A stretch of DNA of 64,000 nt from Paulinella micropora (GCA_009731375.1 BJOX01000280.1:84525-148524); one strand, 5' to 3'; positions 9,701 to 19,449 are shown, numbered from the stretch's first letter. The notes: generated by a model from the letters alone, not told the origin. Numbers and translations: made by a program.

Positions 9701-10657
9701 GAATAACTTACCTGTATTTAATGGATTTGAATCTTTTATACCCAAATAAGTAGTAAATATTTTATTCCCTGTTATGGTTTGGTCTCCTGTTAGTTTAACT
9801 ACAGCACTATCAAGGGCAGAAACATCAATACCATCAACATTACCGACATTTGCTACATTAAAACCTCCCATATTCAAATCTCCAAACATCATAGCGAGAC
9901 CATCCAATCTAAGAAAAGGTGAGTTTGTGTTTCTCCATTGCCCTGTACTATAAATGAGCAGTTGGTTATCGGCGGGTGTTCCTGTAATTAACACATCGCT
10001 GTGTGTATTAATTGAACCATCTGCGGACACTTTCGCATTGTTCGCTATGTGCTCCGTTATCCAATCATCAACATCTTTTGTATTCAATAAATTAACTCCT
10101 GTTATGTTCAAATAACCTCCCATACTAATATTGCCCGTTTCATCCACATTTATCGGAAATGTTTTATTTACCCAGTTGATTGAATTATATGTTAAATAAC
10201 TATTCATCGCCACTGGTGCCGTTATGACTACATCAGAGAGTGTATCAATTGAACCAATGGTTGTATTTCTCCATTTACCATCTACATCATTATATGTTAA
10301 GTATTGTCCGACCACTGGTGCGGATATGTTAGTGTCTATCAAATTGTATAGACTGGTTTGGTGCGGATTACTTGTATTAGAGCGGTGTTGAGTTGAGGCT
10401 TTGACTTCGTCATTGTCCCTAACTCGTTGCTCTGTGTAGTATAGATTTTTTCCTTCTTTAATGTCTGTTGTTGATTTGGTAGCTAGTCTCGCATCAAATC
10501 GTCCGTTGGTAAAATAAAGATTTACGGGGTCAGCATCTTCTGGCACCCTATCAGTATTTAAGCCAATAATATTAGTGTTCGTTAAATCAAGGTTAAGTAT
10601 GTTCAGACTATCAACTGCTAGCTCATTAAGGCCTAATAAACTTTTGTATTGGCTCAT
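6783..10657 (-). pseudogene. Giant phage-like fibre with S74 autoprocessing chaperone, element A
   Basis: About 1,290 codons starting MSQYKSLLGLNELAVDS. The shaft carries repeated tail-fibre modules with the pattern VKLTGDQTI-G-K-F (at least six copies), alternating with LNMGGFAI-NV and STKAYTDT units, as in trimeric phage tail fibres. The C-terminus holds the peptidase S74 signature SDRRLKSD (about 7,165-7,190) followed by GFIADEV and a final coiled coil. S74 domains help the trimer fold and then cut themselves off at the Ser of that motif. The likely role is host-cell attachment. The frame changes once near 7,600-7,612 at an A run. The B fibre shares the N-terminus and shaft but has a different chaperone. 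Confidence 0.85.
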
Positions 10658-10722
10658 CGGTATATATTTGGATAATAATTAAACCGATTAAAAATTATTT
10701 TTGGTTAGATATACAACCGAAA
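10658..10722. promoter_or_regulatory. Divergent promoter region between fibre and charged protein, element A
   Basis: Only about 65 AT-rich bases separate the divergent fibre (minus) and charged-protein (plus) genes, with TATATATTT near 10,663 and AGATATAC near 10,709. The equivalent spacer in element B (27,765-27,837) is also AT-only. Function is inferred from layout. Confidence 0.45.
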
Positions 10723-10775
10723 ATGCCGAGAGGAAATAGAGAGATTGCCATAAAAATCTTGAAAAAGCTACTGTA

Positions 10776-11255
10776 ATGAAGAAACAGTATGCGAGGCAGA
10801 GAAAGATTGAGAGGGCAAGGGAATTACTAGCGGAGGAAGAGGCGAAGAATGCAAAAGAAATGACCAATGATGAAAAGATGGACCACATCACTAAGAAGCA
10901 GTTGGCGAAGGATATGATTGAGGGACGGGACTGCGGAGCTACGCTCGCAGAAGCGTATGGTGAGATAAGTGAGGAAAGCAGTGAAAGCGATGAGGAAGTA
11001 GAACACGACTTTGTAGATATCGTTGCCCAACGGGTTGCGGGTATGAAACTTAAAGCCAAACAGAAGAAGACAAAGAAAGCGATAAAAAAGAAAGTGGAAG
11101 AAGATAGCGAGGATAGCGAATCTGAGGAAGAAGAAGAAGAGCCCAAGCCTAAGAAAGGAGGGAAGAAGACAAGCCGTGTTAGTGTCAATGTTTATAACCA
11201 ACAACCTGAGAAACCAAAAAAAGAAAACAATGATACATCTAAAAATTTTTCTTAA
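10776..11255 (+). CDS. Highly charged Lys/Glu/Ser protein, element A
   Basis: 159 residues from the Met at 10,776. An earlier ATG at 10,723 is in another frame and has its own stop, so the true start is uncertain. The N-terminal half is a likely helix rich in Lys/Arg. The middle has an acidic block with HDFVDIVAQRVAGMK, followed by Ser/Glu repeats and a basic tail (EPKPKKGGKKTSRVSVNVYN). The B version (27,838-28,364) keeps the DF-DI-AK and PKPKKG-SVSV-VYN features. Function is unknown. Charge blocks suggest nucleic-acid or histone-like binding, by inference. It precedes the integrase on the same strand. Confidence 0.65.
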   Translation: MKKQYARQRKIERARELLAEEEAKNAKEMTNDEKMDHITKKQLAKDMIEGRDCGATLAEAYGEISEESSESDEEVEHDFVDIVAQRVAGMKLKAKQKKTKKAIKKKVEEDSEDSESEEEEEEPKPKKGGKKTSRVSVNVYNQQPEKPKKENNDTSKNFS

Positions 11256-11362
11256 GTTTTGAAGCTTTTTAAAATCTTTCAATATATAACTTTATGTACG
11301 ACTTATTATTTACTCTTTTATATATCGTGATAAACTACCTTACTTTTTTAGTCGCATAAAGC

Positions 11363-11379
11363 TATCGCTGTAGGCGATA
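11363..11379 (+). promoter_or_regulatory. Hairpin just upstream of the integrase start, element A
   Basis: TATCGC-TGTAG-GCGATA is a perfect 6-bp stem ending 5 bases before the integrase ATG (11,385). Its placement recalls the start-codon hairpins of element B, though its sequence is different. Confidence 0.45.
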
Positions 11380-11384
11380 CAGCA

Positions 11385-12069
11385 ATGGACCATAAGCACA
11401 GCAATCCACGAAATACTGAAACGGAGGCGGAGTCTCCGCAAGATAAGGAAGAACTTGAAAAACAGAAAATTGAAGAGGCTTCTGAAATTCACCATCAATC
11501 CAAAGCACCTAAAAAATGGAATACTATACTAGCCCCTGAACCTGAACCATTAAGCCAAGTGTTTATTGACCTTATGGATATGTCTAAAATAGCTACTAAG
11601 AAAGGAAACAAAAACTACAATTTTGGTTTAGTAATGATTGATGTTTATTCTCGTCGTGGCTGGATTGAACCGATAAAAAACTAAAACAACCAGTGAAGTA
11701 TTAGAAGGATTAAAAAAAATGCCTAAACCTAAAAGGATTACTTCCGACAACGGCAGTGAATATAAAGGACAAGTCGCTGAATACTTTAAAGACAATGGAA
11801 TTCAACACACAACTAACGAAGTTGGCGACCACCGAGCTATGGGTATTGTAGATAGATTTATTAGAACAATAAGGAACGATTTGAATTTTATGTGGGAAGT
11901 TAATGACGATTTTGTTTGGGTTCCTTACATTTATGAAATTGTTAATAATTATAATAATACATTTCATAATACAATTAATGCTACACCTATGGAAGTCTAT
12001 GAAGGTAAAAAGAAAAATGACCAAGAAATATATAGAGCCGGTCTTATTAATAAATTTCCTGTGCTGTAA
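11385..12069 (+). pseudogene. INT: Retroviral-type (rve) integrase, element A, broken and C-terminally cut
   Basis: The sequence shows the integrase core: SQVFIDLMDMS (first acidic region), VMIDVYSRRGWIEP, ITSDNGSEYKG (second acidic residue), and HRAMGIVDRFIRTIRND, where the third acidic position is Asp rather than Glu. The frame changes near 11,680. The stop codon at 12,067-12,069 lies inside the terminal repeat, so the C-terminal SH3-like domain seen in element B (29,705-29,900) is missing. The enzyme would insert the element into host DNA. As read, it is not functional. Confidence 0.8.
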
Positions 12070-12379
12070 AAGGCTTTTTGTTTGTTTTTGTTTCTTTGTA
12101 TTATAGGAAGTGATGCCGCACCCGAGATTGCTTTACTTAAAAAAAAATTGCTTTACTTTTATTTTTCCGCTTTACTTTTATTTTTTCTGAAGAAATATAA
12201 AGGAATTTCTTTATTCTGCTTTCTTTTATTTATCAAAAATTTTGCTTTTTTATTTTTCTGTTTTGTTGCTTAGTATTGATTTGCGGGAAATGAATAGGAA
12301 GGACGATGAAATTTATAATATATCCATTTTGAGGATACGAAAAATGGTATTAAAAATTTTCATATTATACTACTTCTAG
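12062..12379 (+). repeat. Terminal repeat copy 1 (right end of A or left end of B)
   Basis: This 318-bp AT-rich repeat matches 31,625-31,940 with only about ten differences by eye, in the same orientation. It begins at TGCTGTA and ends in TATACTACTTCTAG, directly against a TAC microsatellite. Both copies follow element coding DNA and end in the same ACTACTAG-like sequence, as expected of element termini. No inverted copy is seen in the window. Confidence 0.8.
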
Positions 12380-12432
<53 letters not shown>

Positions 12433-12517
12433 GGCTAGGCTAAAAGGGTAACTGTTTTTTCTTATTCAGCCAACGGGAAAAACGATAAAAATAACCCGAT
12501 AATGACTACTACTAGTG

Positions 12518-12572
<55 letters not shown>

Positions 12573-12625
12573 CACTACTAGTCTACTGCTACTACTGCTA
12601 CTACTACTACTACTACTACTACGTA

Positions 12626-12676
<51 letters not shown>

Positions 12677-12727
12677 GTATACTACTACGTATACTACTAC
12701 GTATACTACTACGTATACTACTACGTA

Positions 12728-12769
<42 letters not shown>

Positions 12770-12772
12770 GTA

Positions 12773-12834
<62 letters not shown>

Positions 12835-12956
12835 GTCCTCATCCTCTTCCTTCTCCTCCTTCTCCTCCTTCTCCTCCTCCTCTCCTCCTGGTAGTTAAAA
12901 CAACTCGTGTTGAAGTCATTCCAACAATCGGCAAACGAACAATTAACTCAAGCACA
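12380..12956. repeat. TAC trinucleotide microsatellite between the two elements
   Basis: Tracts of TAC run 12,380-12,431 and about 12,505-12,835. They are interrupted by a 70-base unique piece (12,432-12,504) and by regular ACGTAT breaks, five of them 12 bases apart (12,675-12,730). A CTCCT-rich stretch (12,836-12,892) and about 60 bases of leader precede the next gene. No gene is seen. Confidence 0.9.
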
Positions 12957-13211
12957 ATGGCTGGAGGCAAAAAGAAGACTGGTCGTAAGAAGAAGCAAGG
13001 AGGCAAGGGACAGGCTGGCGGTAAAATTAACTGGGCCAAGGTAGGTAAGACAGCAATGGCTGTTAATAAATTCCTTCGTGATAACAAGATTATTTCAAAG
13101 ACTGCGAATGCCCTTGGTGATGTCGGGGTTCCATATGCGTCTCGTATCGGGACTACCGCTGCAAAACTTGGGTATGGTAGGCAGAGCGGTCGTGGGGCTT
13201 TGAAGTTTTAA
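12957..13211 (+). CDS. Small basic virion-type protein (pX-like), element B
   Basis: 84 residues: a Lys/Gly-rich start (MAGGKKKTGRKKKQGG), GGKINWAKVGKTA, then GDVGVPYASRIGTTAAKLGY and a GRQSGRG tail. It is homologous to 4,584-4,942 in element A and intact. High charge, small size and the place before the protease suggest a core or minor capsid protein, by inference. It is followed at once by the first double-hairpin cassette. Confidence 0.65.
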   Translation: MAGGKKKTGRKKKQGGKGQAGGKINWAKVGKTAMAVNKFLRDNKIISKTANALGDVGVPYASRIGTTAAKLGYGRQSGRGALKF

Positions 13212-13213
13212 AA

Positions 13214-13270
13214 GATAGTTATCAACTACACTCTCGTTGCTACCGCAATTCCCGTTTGTTGATAACCATC
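13214..13270 (+). terminator. Downstream hairpin D1 of the gene-junction cassette
   Basis: GATAGTTATCAAC (13,214-13,226) pairs with GTTGATAACCATC (13,258-13,270), 12 of 13 positions. It begins 3 bases after the stop codon of the small basic gene. Confidence 0.7.
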
Positions 13271-13303
13271 GAAAACAGATTAATTTTTCCCAAATAAAAA
13301 AAC

Positions 13304-13357
13304 GATGGTTTAGAATAAGTGAGAGTGCGACAGCACGAAACGCAATTCTAAAATATC
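13304..13357 (+). promoter_or_regulatory. Start-codon hairpin U1 of the gene-junction cassette
   Basis: An outer stem GATGGTTTAGAAT / ATTCTAAAATATC encloses an inner GTGC-GACA-GCAC helix. It ends two bases before the protease ATG at 13,360. The same structure occurs at 17,524, 19,307 and 24,244. Confidence 0.75.
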
Positions 13358-13359
13358 AA

Positions 13360-15009
13360 ATGGTCGCTAAAACCAAAAAAACAAGGAAGCCTAAGGTAAG
13401 ACCCCCGCGGGTTTATAGAAATAAAAGCGGGAGGCCTTACATTATCCAGAAGGGTAAAAAATATTATCTTAATTTCGGTAAGAAAACAAATGATATGAGC
13501 ACACTTCAAATTGTTAAACTTTTTATGAAATACTTAGGCAGACCAAAAGCAAAGCGGACTACCAAAAAGGAGGATTTAAGAAAAGTCCAGAGCCTGTCAG
13601 AGATTGAACAGAATACGAGAACAGCAATTCAAGACCACTTAGACAAACTCAGAAAGGAAAAGTATGAAGGTATTGAAACCATAGAGAAAAAAGAAAGAAA
13701 GGCACGGGAGGATTTAGACGAGGAGAAGAAGAGGCAAGAAAGAAAAGACATAGCAGATGCTAAGGAAAGACAAGAGATAATGGATAGGGAACACAAAAGA
13801 GAACTAGCAGATATTAATGAACGACAAGAACAAAAAGCCAGAGAACTAAGAAAGAGCAAAAACTCATAGAAGATGTAAAATATGAAGAAGACAGAAAAAA
13901 TAGGATAGTAATACAAGCATTACCACCAGTTCAACATCAATATATTATGCCACCACAGCAGGGACAGCCACAAGAGCAACAGGCACAGCCAGAGGTAAAA
14001 GTTAAGCCAAATAAAGAATTTGAAGACAATAAAAAATTAATCACAAATTCTGGAGTTTTTACTCAAGCAGATATAGATAAATGGGATCCCAGTAAAATAC
14101 AAAGTATAGCAGAAAGAATAAAAGAATTTCAAAAACAACACAAATAACAATAGATGATATGAAAACAATGCTAGGAGCACATGAAGCATTAAATAAAAAT
14201 ATAGGAAACCAACTAGAGGAGGCTAAATACAAAGCAATATTAAAGAATGGATTGTCGAATAGTAATATTGAGAAAAAACTTACTATTAAAATTCTTGGTG
14301 AAGCATTAAAGGATAAACTTAAAAACGAATGCCACGATGTTAAAGGTTGGAACCAAAGGGCAACATGGATAATAGATAAAATTGTAGAACATAAAATAGA
14401 TGTAGGACAAAAGAAGGACGAAGTAAAAAAGAAACTCGCAGAATATTTGGGATTATAAACGGGAACTGGTTTAGAAGATTTGATTAATAAAGTGTTTTCC
14501 GTAGAAAACATTAAAAAGTATTTATCACGAAAAGGATGGGTTCATTCAATGAGAAAAAAAGATTATGTCAATGCTCTTATAAATAAATATAGAAATGAGC
14601 AACAGCCAGAGCAACCACAGCAACCAGAGTCACAGCCTGAGCCACAGCAACCACAGCCAGAGGAGCCACAGCAAGAGGAGCCACAGCAACCAGAGCCAGA
14701 GCAACCACAGACAGACGAGCAAAAGCCAGAAGAGCAACAGGGTGAGGGGCGGGGACTAATGACCAATGAAATAGACGACATAATGAAAAAATATGAATGG
14801 TATCTCGGAGCGATAGCCAGTGATGAAATCTACAAGTTGAAGCCCGGAAGCAGAAAGCGATATGGATTTATTATGACTTTGGACAATCACAAACAAGCGG
14901 GGTCTCATTGGATTAGTGTTTTTGTAAGTCTAGATAAAGACAGGAGTGTTGAAGTCTATGACCCCTTAGCACTTTATGAACCTACTGAAGACTTTCAACA
15001 ACAAATTGA
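13360..15009 (+). pseudogene. PRO: Adenain-like protease of element B, decayed and missing its catalytic end
   Basis: The N-terminus (RPPRVYRNKSGRPYI) and the coiled-coil region match element A. Frame changes occur near 13,865 and 14,150, and an in-frame stop sits at 14,456-14,458. A Gln/Pro/Glu-rich linker (14,597-14,740) is followed by the start of the protease domain with GSHWISV and VYDPLALY (His and Asp present). At about 15,009 the homology ends and penton sequence begins, so the Gln and catalytic Cys are deleted. The copy cannot be an active protease. Confidence 0.8.
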
Positions 15010-15029
15010 TTACAAGGGAGGAAGAAGTT

Positions 15030-15816
15030 CTGGTATATATTACATAAATAGTAAAAATAGAATAACAGGAACAGACAGCGACTTTACACACGAAGTAGAT
15101 ATGAAGGGGCTAGACAATCCCACACATTGTAAATTCTTCATATTTATGTGCCGAAATCGTATTACTCTGTGGCTTCACCATATAATACTTTTACATTATC
15201 CGAAGACGGGTATGAGGCTTTAATTACGATACCTGAGGGAAACTACACAATGAACAATCTAAAAAATAAGTTGTCGGAGGTACTGACGACAGAAAGTCCG
15301 AATGACTATACTTATGTCGTCTCAAGCAACAATACAAACACAGAAGCGGAGGATGGTAAATTAGCATTCAGTGTTTCAAATAATGGAGGTATTCAACCGC
15401 GGTTTATATTTGATGGTGATACCCGTATTCACGAGACAATGGGGTTTGATAGAAACTCAACATATTTTTTCGCTAATGATTTTATTAAATCACCAAATGT
15501 AATTATTCTAACTGGTGAAAAAACTTTGTATCTTCAATCTGATTTGGTGAATGAAGGTGATAATCATGTGCTTCAAGAAATATACACAGCCAACGAAATT
15601 CCTTTTGGGTCTGTTATCTATGATGGAAGCGGGTCTGAGTATGGTAAAACATTGTCCGCTAATTCAAACAATGTATTTAGATTTTACTTGACGGACGAAA
15701 ACGACCAAGCCATTAATCTTAATGGTTTAGGTATCGTTATGACTTTATTGGTTTATCGTGAAACTAATTATTTTAGTTTATTTAATTCATTTTTCAATTT
15801 GTTAAAGGCGAGATAA
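15030..15816 (+). pseudogene. mCP: Penton / minor capsid protein, element B, frame-broken
   Basis: The protein is homologous to 1,763-2,479 along its whole length (IPEGNYTMNNLKNKL, GFDRNSTYFFAN, TLYLQSDL, IVMTLLVYRETNYF). The upstream conserved codons (YYINSKNRI, DSDFTH) are fused to the truncated protease after a deletion near 15,009. One frame change falls near 15,131. From the Met at 15,148 a 222-residue frame is open to 15,816, so most of the jelly roll could still be made. Confidence 0.7.
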
Positions 15817-15895
15817 TTAATTTAGAATTATTTTTTTTTCTATAAATATATTTCGTGTATTAATCAACTTACACCACTTCAAAAACAAAACAAAA

Positions 15896-17379
15896 ATGCC
15901 TGTCCAATACGGAGGAGAACTTACTCATAGCCAAAGCGAGCTTATTCGCGGTAAGTATTCACTTAACAAACTTACTGCTCGCAAAAGTCTTGCGACTGTT
16001 ACGATTAGCAGTGTTGGAGGAACTGAATCAACTTTTGAAATTCCTACTCGTCCTTTGAACCTTGCGAGGAGTGTGTTGCGATTTACCTACACACCGACGA
16101 CTGGCGGATTTGGTAATTATAACAGAATTCCTATGGACTGCCTGTCAATGATTAAGACAATTGAACTACGAAGCCGAAGCGGTCAGTATCTGTGTAATCT
16201 TCAACATGTGGGAAATTACACTAAGATGATTTGGAAACCTGAAATTTCTTATGATAGATTTATGGCTTTGGATAACCACGGGGCTAATTCTGGTTATGGG
16301 TCTATGCTCCAAAAGTGTAATGCTGGAAAGATTGTCGTTGGAACTAGAGCAGAAAGAAAACTAATTACTGATGCGGGGGTGCTTGCAGATTTAAGAGGGG
16401 CGGTTCAAGGATACTACAAAGTGCCAAGTGTAATGCTCGTCGCCACGATGATACCGCTCTCGCCAATAGCACTGCTGGAACTTATAGCCTTGTTAATGTT
16501 GAGTATGAGGAGGCGAAGTATTTTGAGGGTGGAGATATTGGTCAAGACCCAGCAGTAGTAATTGCACCAGCAGTCAATACTGGAAATTCACCAGTAATCA
16601 ATTTGTCTATTCCTCTCGGTATGCTTTTCGGAACCATTTTTGAAATTGATAAGACTATCGGCTTTAATGAAATTCTTGATTTGAGGATTGTGTGGGAGGG
16701 GACACAGAAAACCATATTTTATGGAACTGATTCTAATAGTGTTGCAACAGGAGCGACAGCCACCGCACTGCCCGCAGAGATTACCAACCTTAACCTCTTT
16801 CTTGCTGTTGAAACTGATCCAAATGTTATTTTGGGTGTTCAACAAAAGATTGCTGGTGAAGGATTTTCGTTTAAGACTGAATACCCTATCTCTTGGAAAA
16901 CCAATCTTGCGGCAGGCACTCAGTCATTGTTTTTAAGATGAACCGCTCGCAGGGTGAAAGAATTCGCCGAATTTAGGTTTAATAATACAGAAAGTTCAAA
17001 TACCGCATTTGATTGCGATAACCGAGCACAGGCTAAGATTACTTCTTATTACACTACTTTATAGTAATAGAATTCAGCAGTTTGATATCGCTTGCGCCGC
17101 GATGAAGGCTATATGCTTTTGAAGGAAAAAATTAAGGGCTCTGCTATTTTGAACTCAAATGTGTATAAATATAACTGGTTCCATGTTGATTTCTGGGATC
17201 ACAACCGCCCGCTTTATGACAAGAGAGAAGAAGAGGTTTATGAAGTGGCAGGTCTATCCTTGGACACAGAACGGCGGTATGAATGGAGTGCGACTGGGGC
17301 AGTCCAATTGAATTATTATACTTACGCTATTCTTCAGAGGACTATTGTTGTTAAGGGAATTGAAATTTTGATGAGTTAA
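15896..17379 (+). pseudogene. MCP: Major capsid protein, element B, multiply broken
   Basis: It starts MPVQYGGELTHSQ and runs open to 16,558, but homology to element A shifts frame near 16,430. It continues through LGMLFGTIFEIDKTIGF and NLNLFLAVE to 16,941, breaks again more than once between about 16,940 and 17,090, and ends in a frame with NSNVYKYNW (17,092-17,379). Total length, about 495 codons, equals that of element A. It lies between the penton and a downstream hairpin at 17,381. Confidence 0.75.
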
Positions 17380-17380
17380 T

Positions 17381-17428
17381 GATATTTTATTCACAAATCT
17401 TTTTTCAAAAGAAGGTTCATAAAACATC
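17381..17428 (+). terminator. Downstream hairpin D2 of the gene-junction cassette
   Basis: GATATTTTAT (17,381-17,390) pairs with ATAAAACATC (17,419-17,428). It starts one base after the capsid stop codon. The stem matches D3 at 19,396. Confidence 0.65.
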
Positions 17429-17523
17429 GAATGCAGTTAAAGTAAAAATTAATAGATTAAATATTTTTTCTCGTATCATATAGGAAAACGACGTTTGTGA
17501 GCGAAGCATCACCACGTCCTTCA

Positions 17524-17576
17524 GACTTGTGAGAATAAACGAGAGTGCGTAGCACGAAGTGAAATTCTCAAATGTC
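17524..17576 (+). promoter_or_regulatory. Start-codon hairpin U2 of the gene-junction cassette
   Basis: An outer stem GACTTGTGAGAAT / ATTCTCAAATGTC surrounds an inner GTGC-GTA-GCAC helix. The ATG of the next gene (17,572) lies in the stem base. Two base pairs differ from U1, U3 and U4 by changes on both sides (T-A to C-G, T-A to G-C). Confidence 0.75.
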
Positions 17577-18807
17577 CCACCAGAGAAATTTAATCGCACA
17601 AAATCCCGACGGAAAGTTTATAAATGTAAAAGTTGGGCATGAAGGGTATCTAGAGACTAAAGTTGAAAAAACATCATTTGGAGAATTAGCTACATCACAA
17701 TGCACACAGATTATACAAGAAACATTTATGTATAACGTAAATACCTCTAAGTGGAACACAAGCACTAGTGCTACATTAGAGCAAAAGAGTGCTATGGCAT
17801 ATCTAACAACACAGGCAGTTGGAGGTTCAAGATTATTCATTGAAACAAAAAAGAAAATTAAATATCGTGCTGGTATGTGTGTATGTGTCAGATTTACTGC
17901 TTTGTGGAATACAAATGAAGCAGGCGGATATTCATCTTATGTAGGTATTGGTGATTCCTTCTTAACGGATGGATTTTTCTTCTCAAGAGAAAATGGTGTA
18001 ATGAAAATATACCAATTAAAAAACTCCACTGTCATTACCGAGGTTAAACAAAGTCAATGGAATGTAGATAAAGCAGATGGAACAGATTACTTACCAGCCA
18101 TTGATTTCAGTAAGGGTAATGTATTTCAGATTAAATATCCATACTTAGGTTTTGGTCAGATATCATTTTATATTGAAAATCCAAACACTGGGCTATTTCA
18201 ACTATTCCATGCTATACGATATGCAAACAGCAAAACTGCTACATCTCTTAATAATACTACTTTACCAGTCTTGGCTTCGTTATCCGTTGGTGCTAATCCA
18301 CAAATCCAAAACCTTAGAATTGCCAGTGTTGGGTGCTTCATTGAAGGAACTGAAATCATAAGAGGTATTCCATTTATTTATGAAAGAACGGCAAATACGA
18401 CGAATGTAGCAACTCATGCTTTTACTATGAGAAATAATACTAATATTATTGGAAACACTATTGCTAATTATAATATAGTGTATCCTAGACGGCTAAATGT
18501 CTTAAATACAGATGGTAAATCTGGTGTAATCATTAAAGTAATAAAAAATGCTACCCTTACTGGTGCTGTCTATGCTGAAAACAATACTAATACAAGTCTG
18601 GTTTCATTTGATACTACCGCAACTATTGCTGGTGGAAATACTATTGCCGTTGTATTTGTTAATACGAATGATGCTCAAAGCATAGATTTTAATGATTATG
18701 ATTTAGATGATATGTTGCCAAGCGAAAGGCTAACTATAACAGCACAGGCTACTACAAATCAGACTATAAGTATTCAGTATGCTTTTACTTGGTTAGAAGA
18801 CCCATGA
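17572..18807 (+). CDS. Intact 411-residue beta-rich protein, element B
   Basis: I do not recognise the family with certainty. The intact protein starts MSHQRNLIAQNPDGKFINV. It has a beta-rich middle with GYSSYVGIGDSFLTDGFFF and QIKYPYLGFGQISFYIENP, then an Asn/Thr-rich C-terminal half, and no membrane segment. The pattern resembles jelly-roll or lectin-like surface proteins of large DNA viruses and PLVs, so a capsid-surface or attachment role is possible. It follows the capsid gene on the same strand and carries hairpin U2 at its start. Being open over 411 codons among broken neighbours is notable. Any A counterpart would lie outside the window. Confidence 0.6.
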   Translation: MSHQRNLIAQNPDGKFINVKVGHEGYLETKVEKTSFGELATSQCTQIIQETFMYNVNTSKWNTSTSATLEQKSAMAYLTTQAVGGSRLFIETKKKIKYRAGMCVCVRFTALWNTNEAGGYSSYVGIGDSFLTDGFFFSRENGVMKIYQLKNSTVITEVKQSQWNVDKADGTDYLPAIDFSKGNVFQIKYPYLGFGQISFYIENPNTGLFQLFHAIRYANSKTATSLNNTTLPVLASLSVGANPQIQNLRIASVGCFIEGTEIIRGIPFIYERTANTTNVATHAFTMRNNTNIIGNTIANYNIVYPRRLNVLNTDGKSGVIIKVIKNATLTGAVYAENNTNTSLVSFDTTATIAGGNTIAVVFVNTNDAQSIDFNDYDLDDMLPSERLTITAQATTNQTISIQYAFTWLEDP

Positions 18808-18854
18808 AAGCGAAAAAAAAAAAAAACGAAAATGGAAGTGTGGATTTTCAAATA

Positions 18855-19050
18855 TCACTTTTTAAAATACTTGATAAAATTATTTTTTCTAACTTCATTC
18901 ATTTCTTCATTTTTTTCTAGAAATGAAAGCACACATGCCACATTACAAAATTTATCATCGTCAATTGAAACTGATAACTTATTTTTTTCTTACACTCTTT
19001 ACAAGGTTCTTCGTATGTAGCATTCGCTATCTCTTCGCTCACATTCGCTT
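18855..19050 (-). pseudogene. Remnant of a small zinc-finger protein, element B
   Basis: On the minus strand, just after the 83-residue gene, one frame reads EEPCKECKKK. After a frame change near 18,955 another reads KFCNVACVLSFLEKNE to a stop at 18,855. The paired C-x2-C and C-x3-C with FLEK resemble small MYM/FCS-type zinc-ribbon proteins common in large DNA viruses. No ATG is seen upstream in frame. The call rests on motif spacing in a broken gene. Confidence 0.45.
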
Positions 19051-19054
19051 TTAT

Positions 19055-19306
19055 TTAGGTAATTCCATTCTCTTTTAAATCAGTCGTCGTAAATGGTGTG
19101 CTTGGTTCCTCCATTATAATTTTTGCTAGTGTAGCCTCCAATGGAATAACTACTTTCACGTTGTCGTCCCTTGGCTTGTATTGCTCATAGAAAGAAACAA
19201 TGTCGGGCTTAGTCCATTTAATTGTTGGCATTTTGACATTGCCGCTGTCAAGGTTCCATTTTTCAATTTCATTTAAGTAGTCTTGTTTGGTGTTCAGGTC
19301 AGTCAT
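19055..19306 (-). CDS. 83-residue protein of unknown function, element B
   Basis: Starts MTDLNTKQDYLNEIEKWN and is rich in charged residues with short hydrophobic stretches (VKVVIPLEATLAKIIM). There is no motif I can name. The ATG at 19,306 is chosen because hairpin U3 ends directly before it, as at the other cassette-led genes. The preceding gene on the same strand is the ExoX-like domain, suggesting a replication or repair cluster with the polymerase. Confidence 0.55.
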   Translation of the reverse strand: MTDLNTKQDYLNEIEKWNLDSGNVKMPTIKWTKPDIVSFYEQYKPRDDNVKVVIPLEATLAKIIMEEPSTPFTTTDLKENGIT

Positions 19307-19359
19307 GATATTTTAGAATTGCGCTTCGTGCTACGCACTCTCGCTTGTTCTAAAACATC
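19307..19359 (-). promoter_or_regulatory. Start-codon hairpin U3 of the gene-junction cassette
   Basis: Read on the minus strand, GATGTTTTAGAAC and ATTCTAAAATATC pair around an inner GTGC-GTA-GCAC helix and abut the ATG at 19,306. Confidence 0.75.
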
Positions 19360-19395
19360 GGAAATTTTTTTTTAAAAAAATAATTAAAAGAAAAC

Positions 19396-19434
19396 GATGT
19401 TTTATGAAACCGCGTAGCGGGTAAATAAAATATC
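19396..19434 (-). terminator. Downstream hairpin D3 of the gene-junction cassette
   Basis: GATGTTTTAT / ATAAAATATC outer stem with an inner CCGC-GTA-GCGG helix, 15 bases beyond the ExoX-like stop codon. Confidence 0.7.
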
Positions 19435-19449
19435 ATTATGAATATTTTT

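Noticed and set aside
10688-11282. Minus-strand Ser- and Phe-rich frames opposite the charged protein
   Set aside because: They arise from reading GAA/AAG codons backwards.
12462-12894. Poly-Ser, poly-Leu and poly-Tyr frames
   Set aside because: Pure translations of the TAC microsatellite.
14563-14781. Cys/Ser/Gly-rich minus-strand frame
   Set aside because: Antisense of the Gln/Pro/Glu-rich protease linker.
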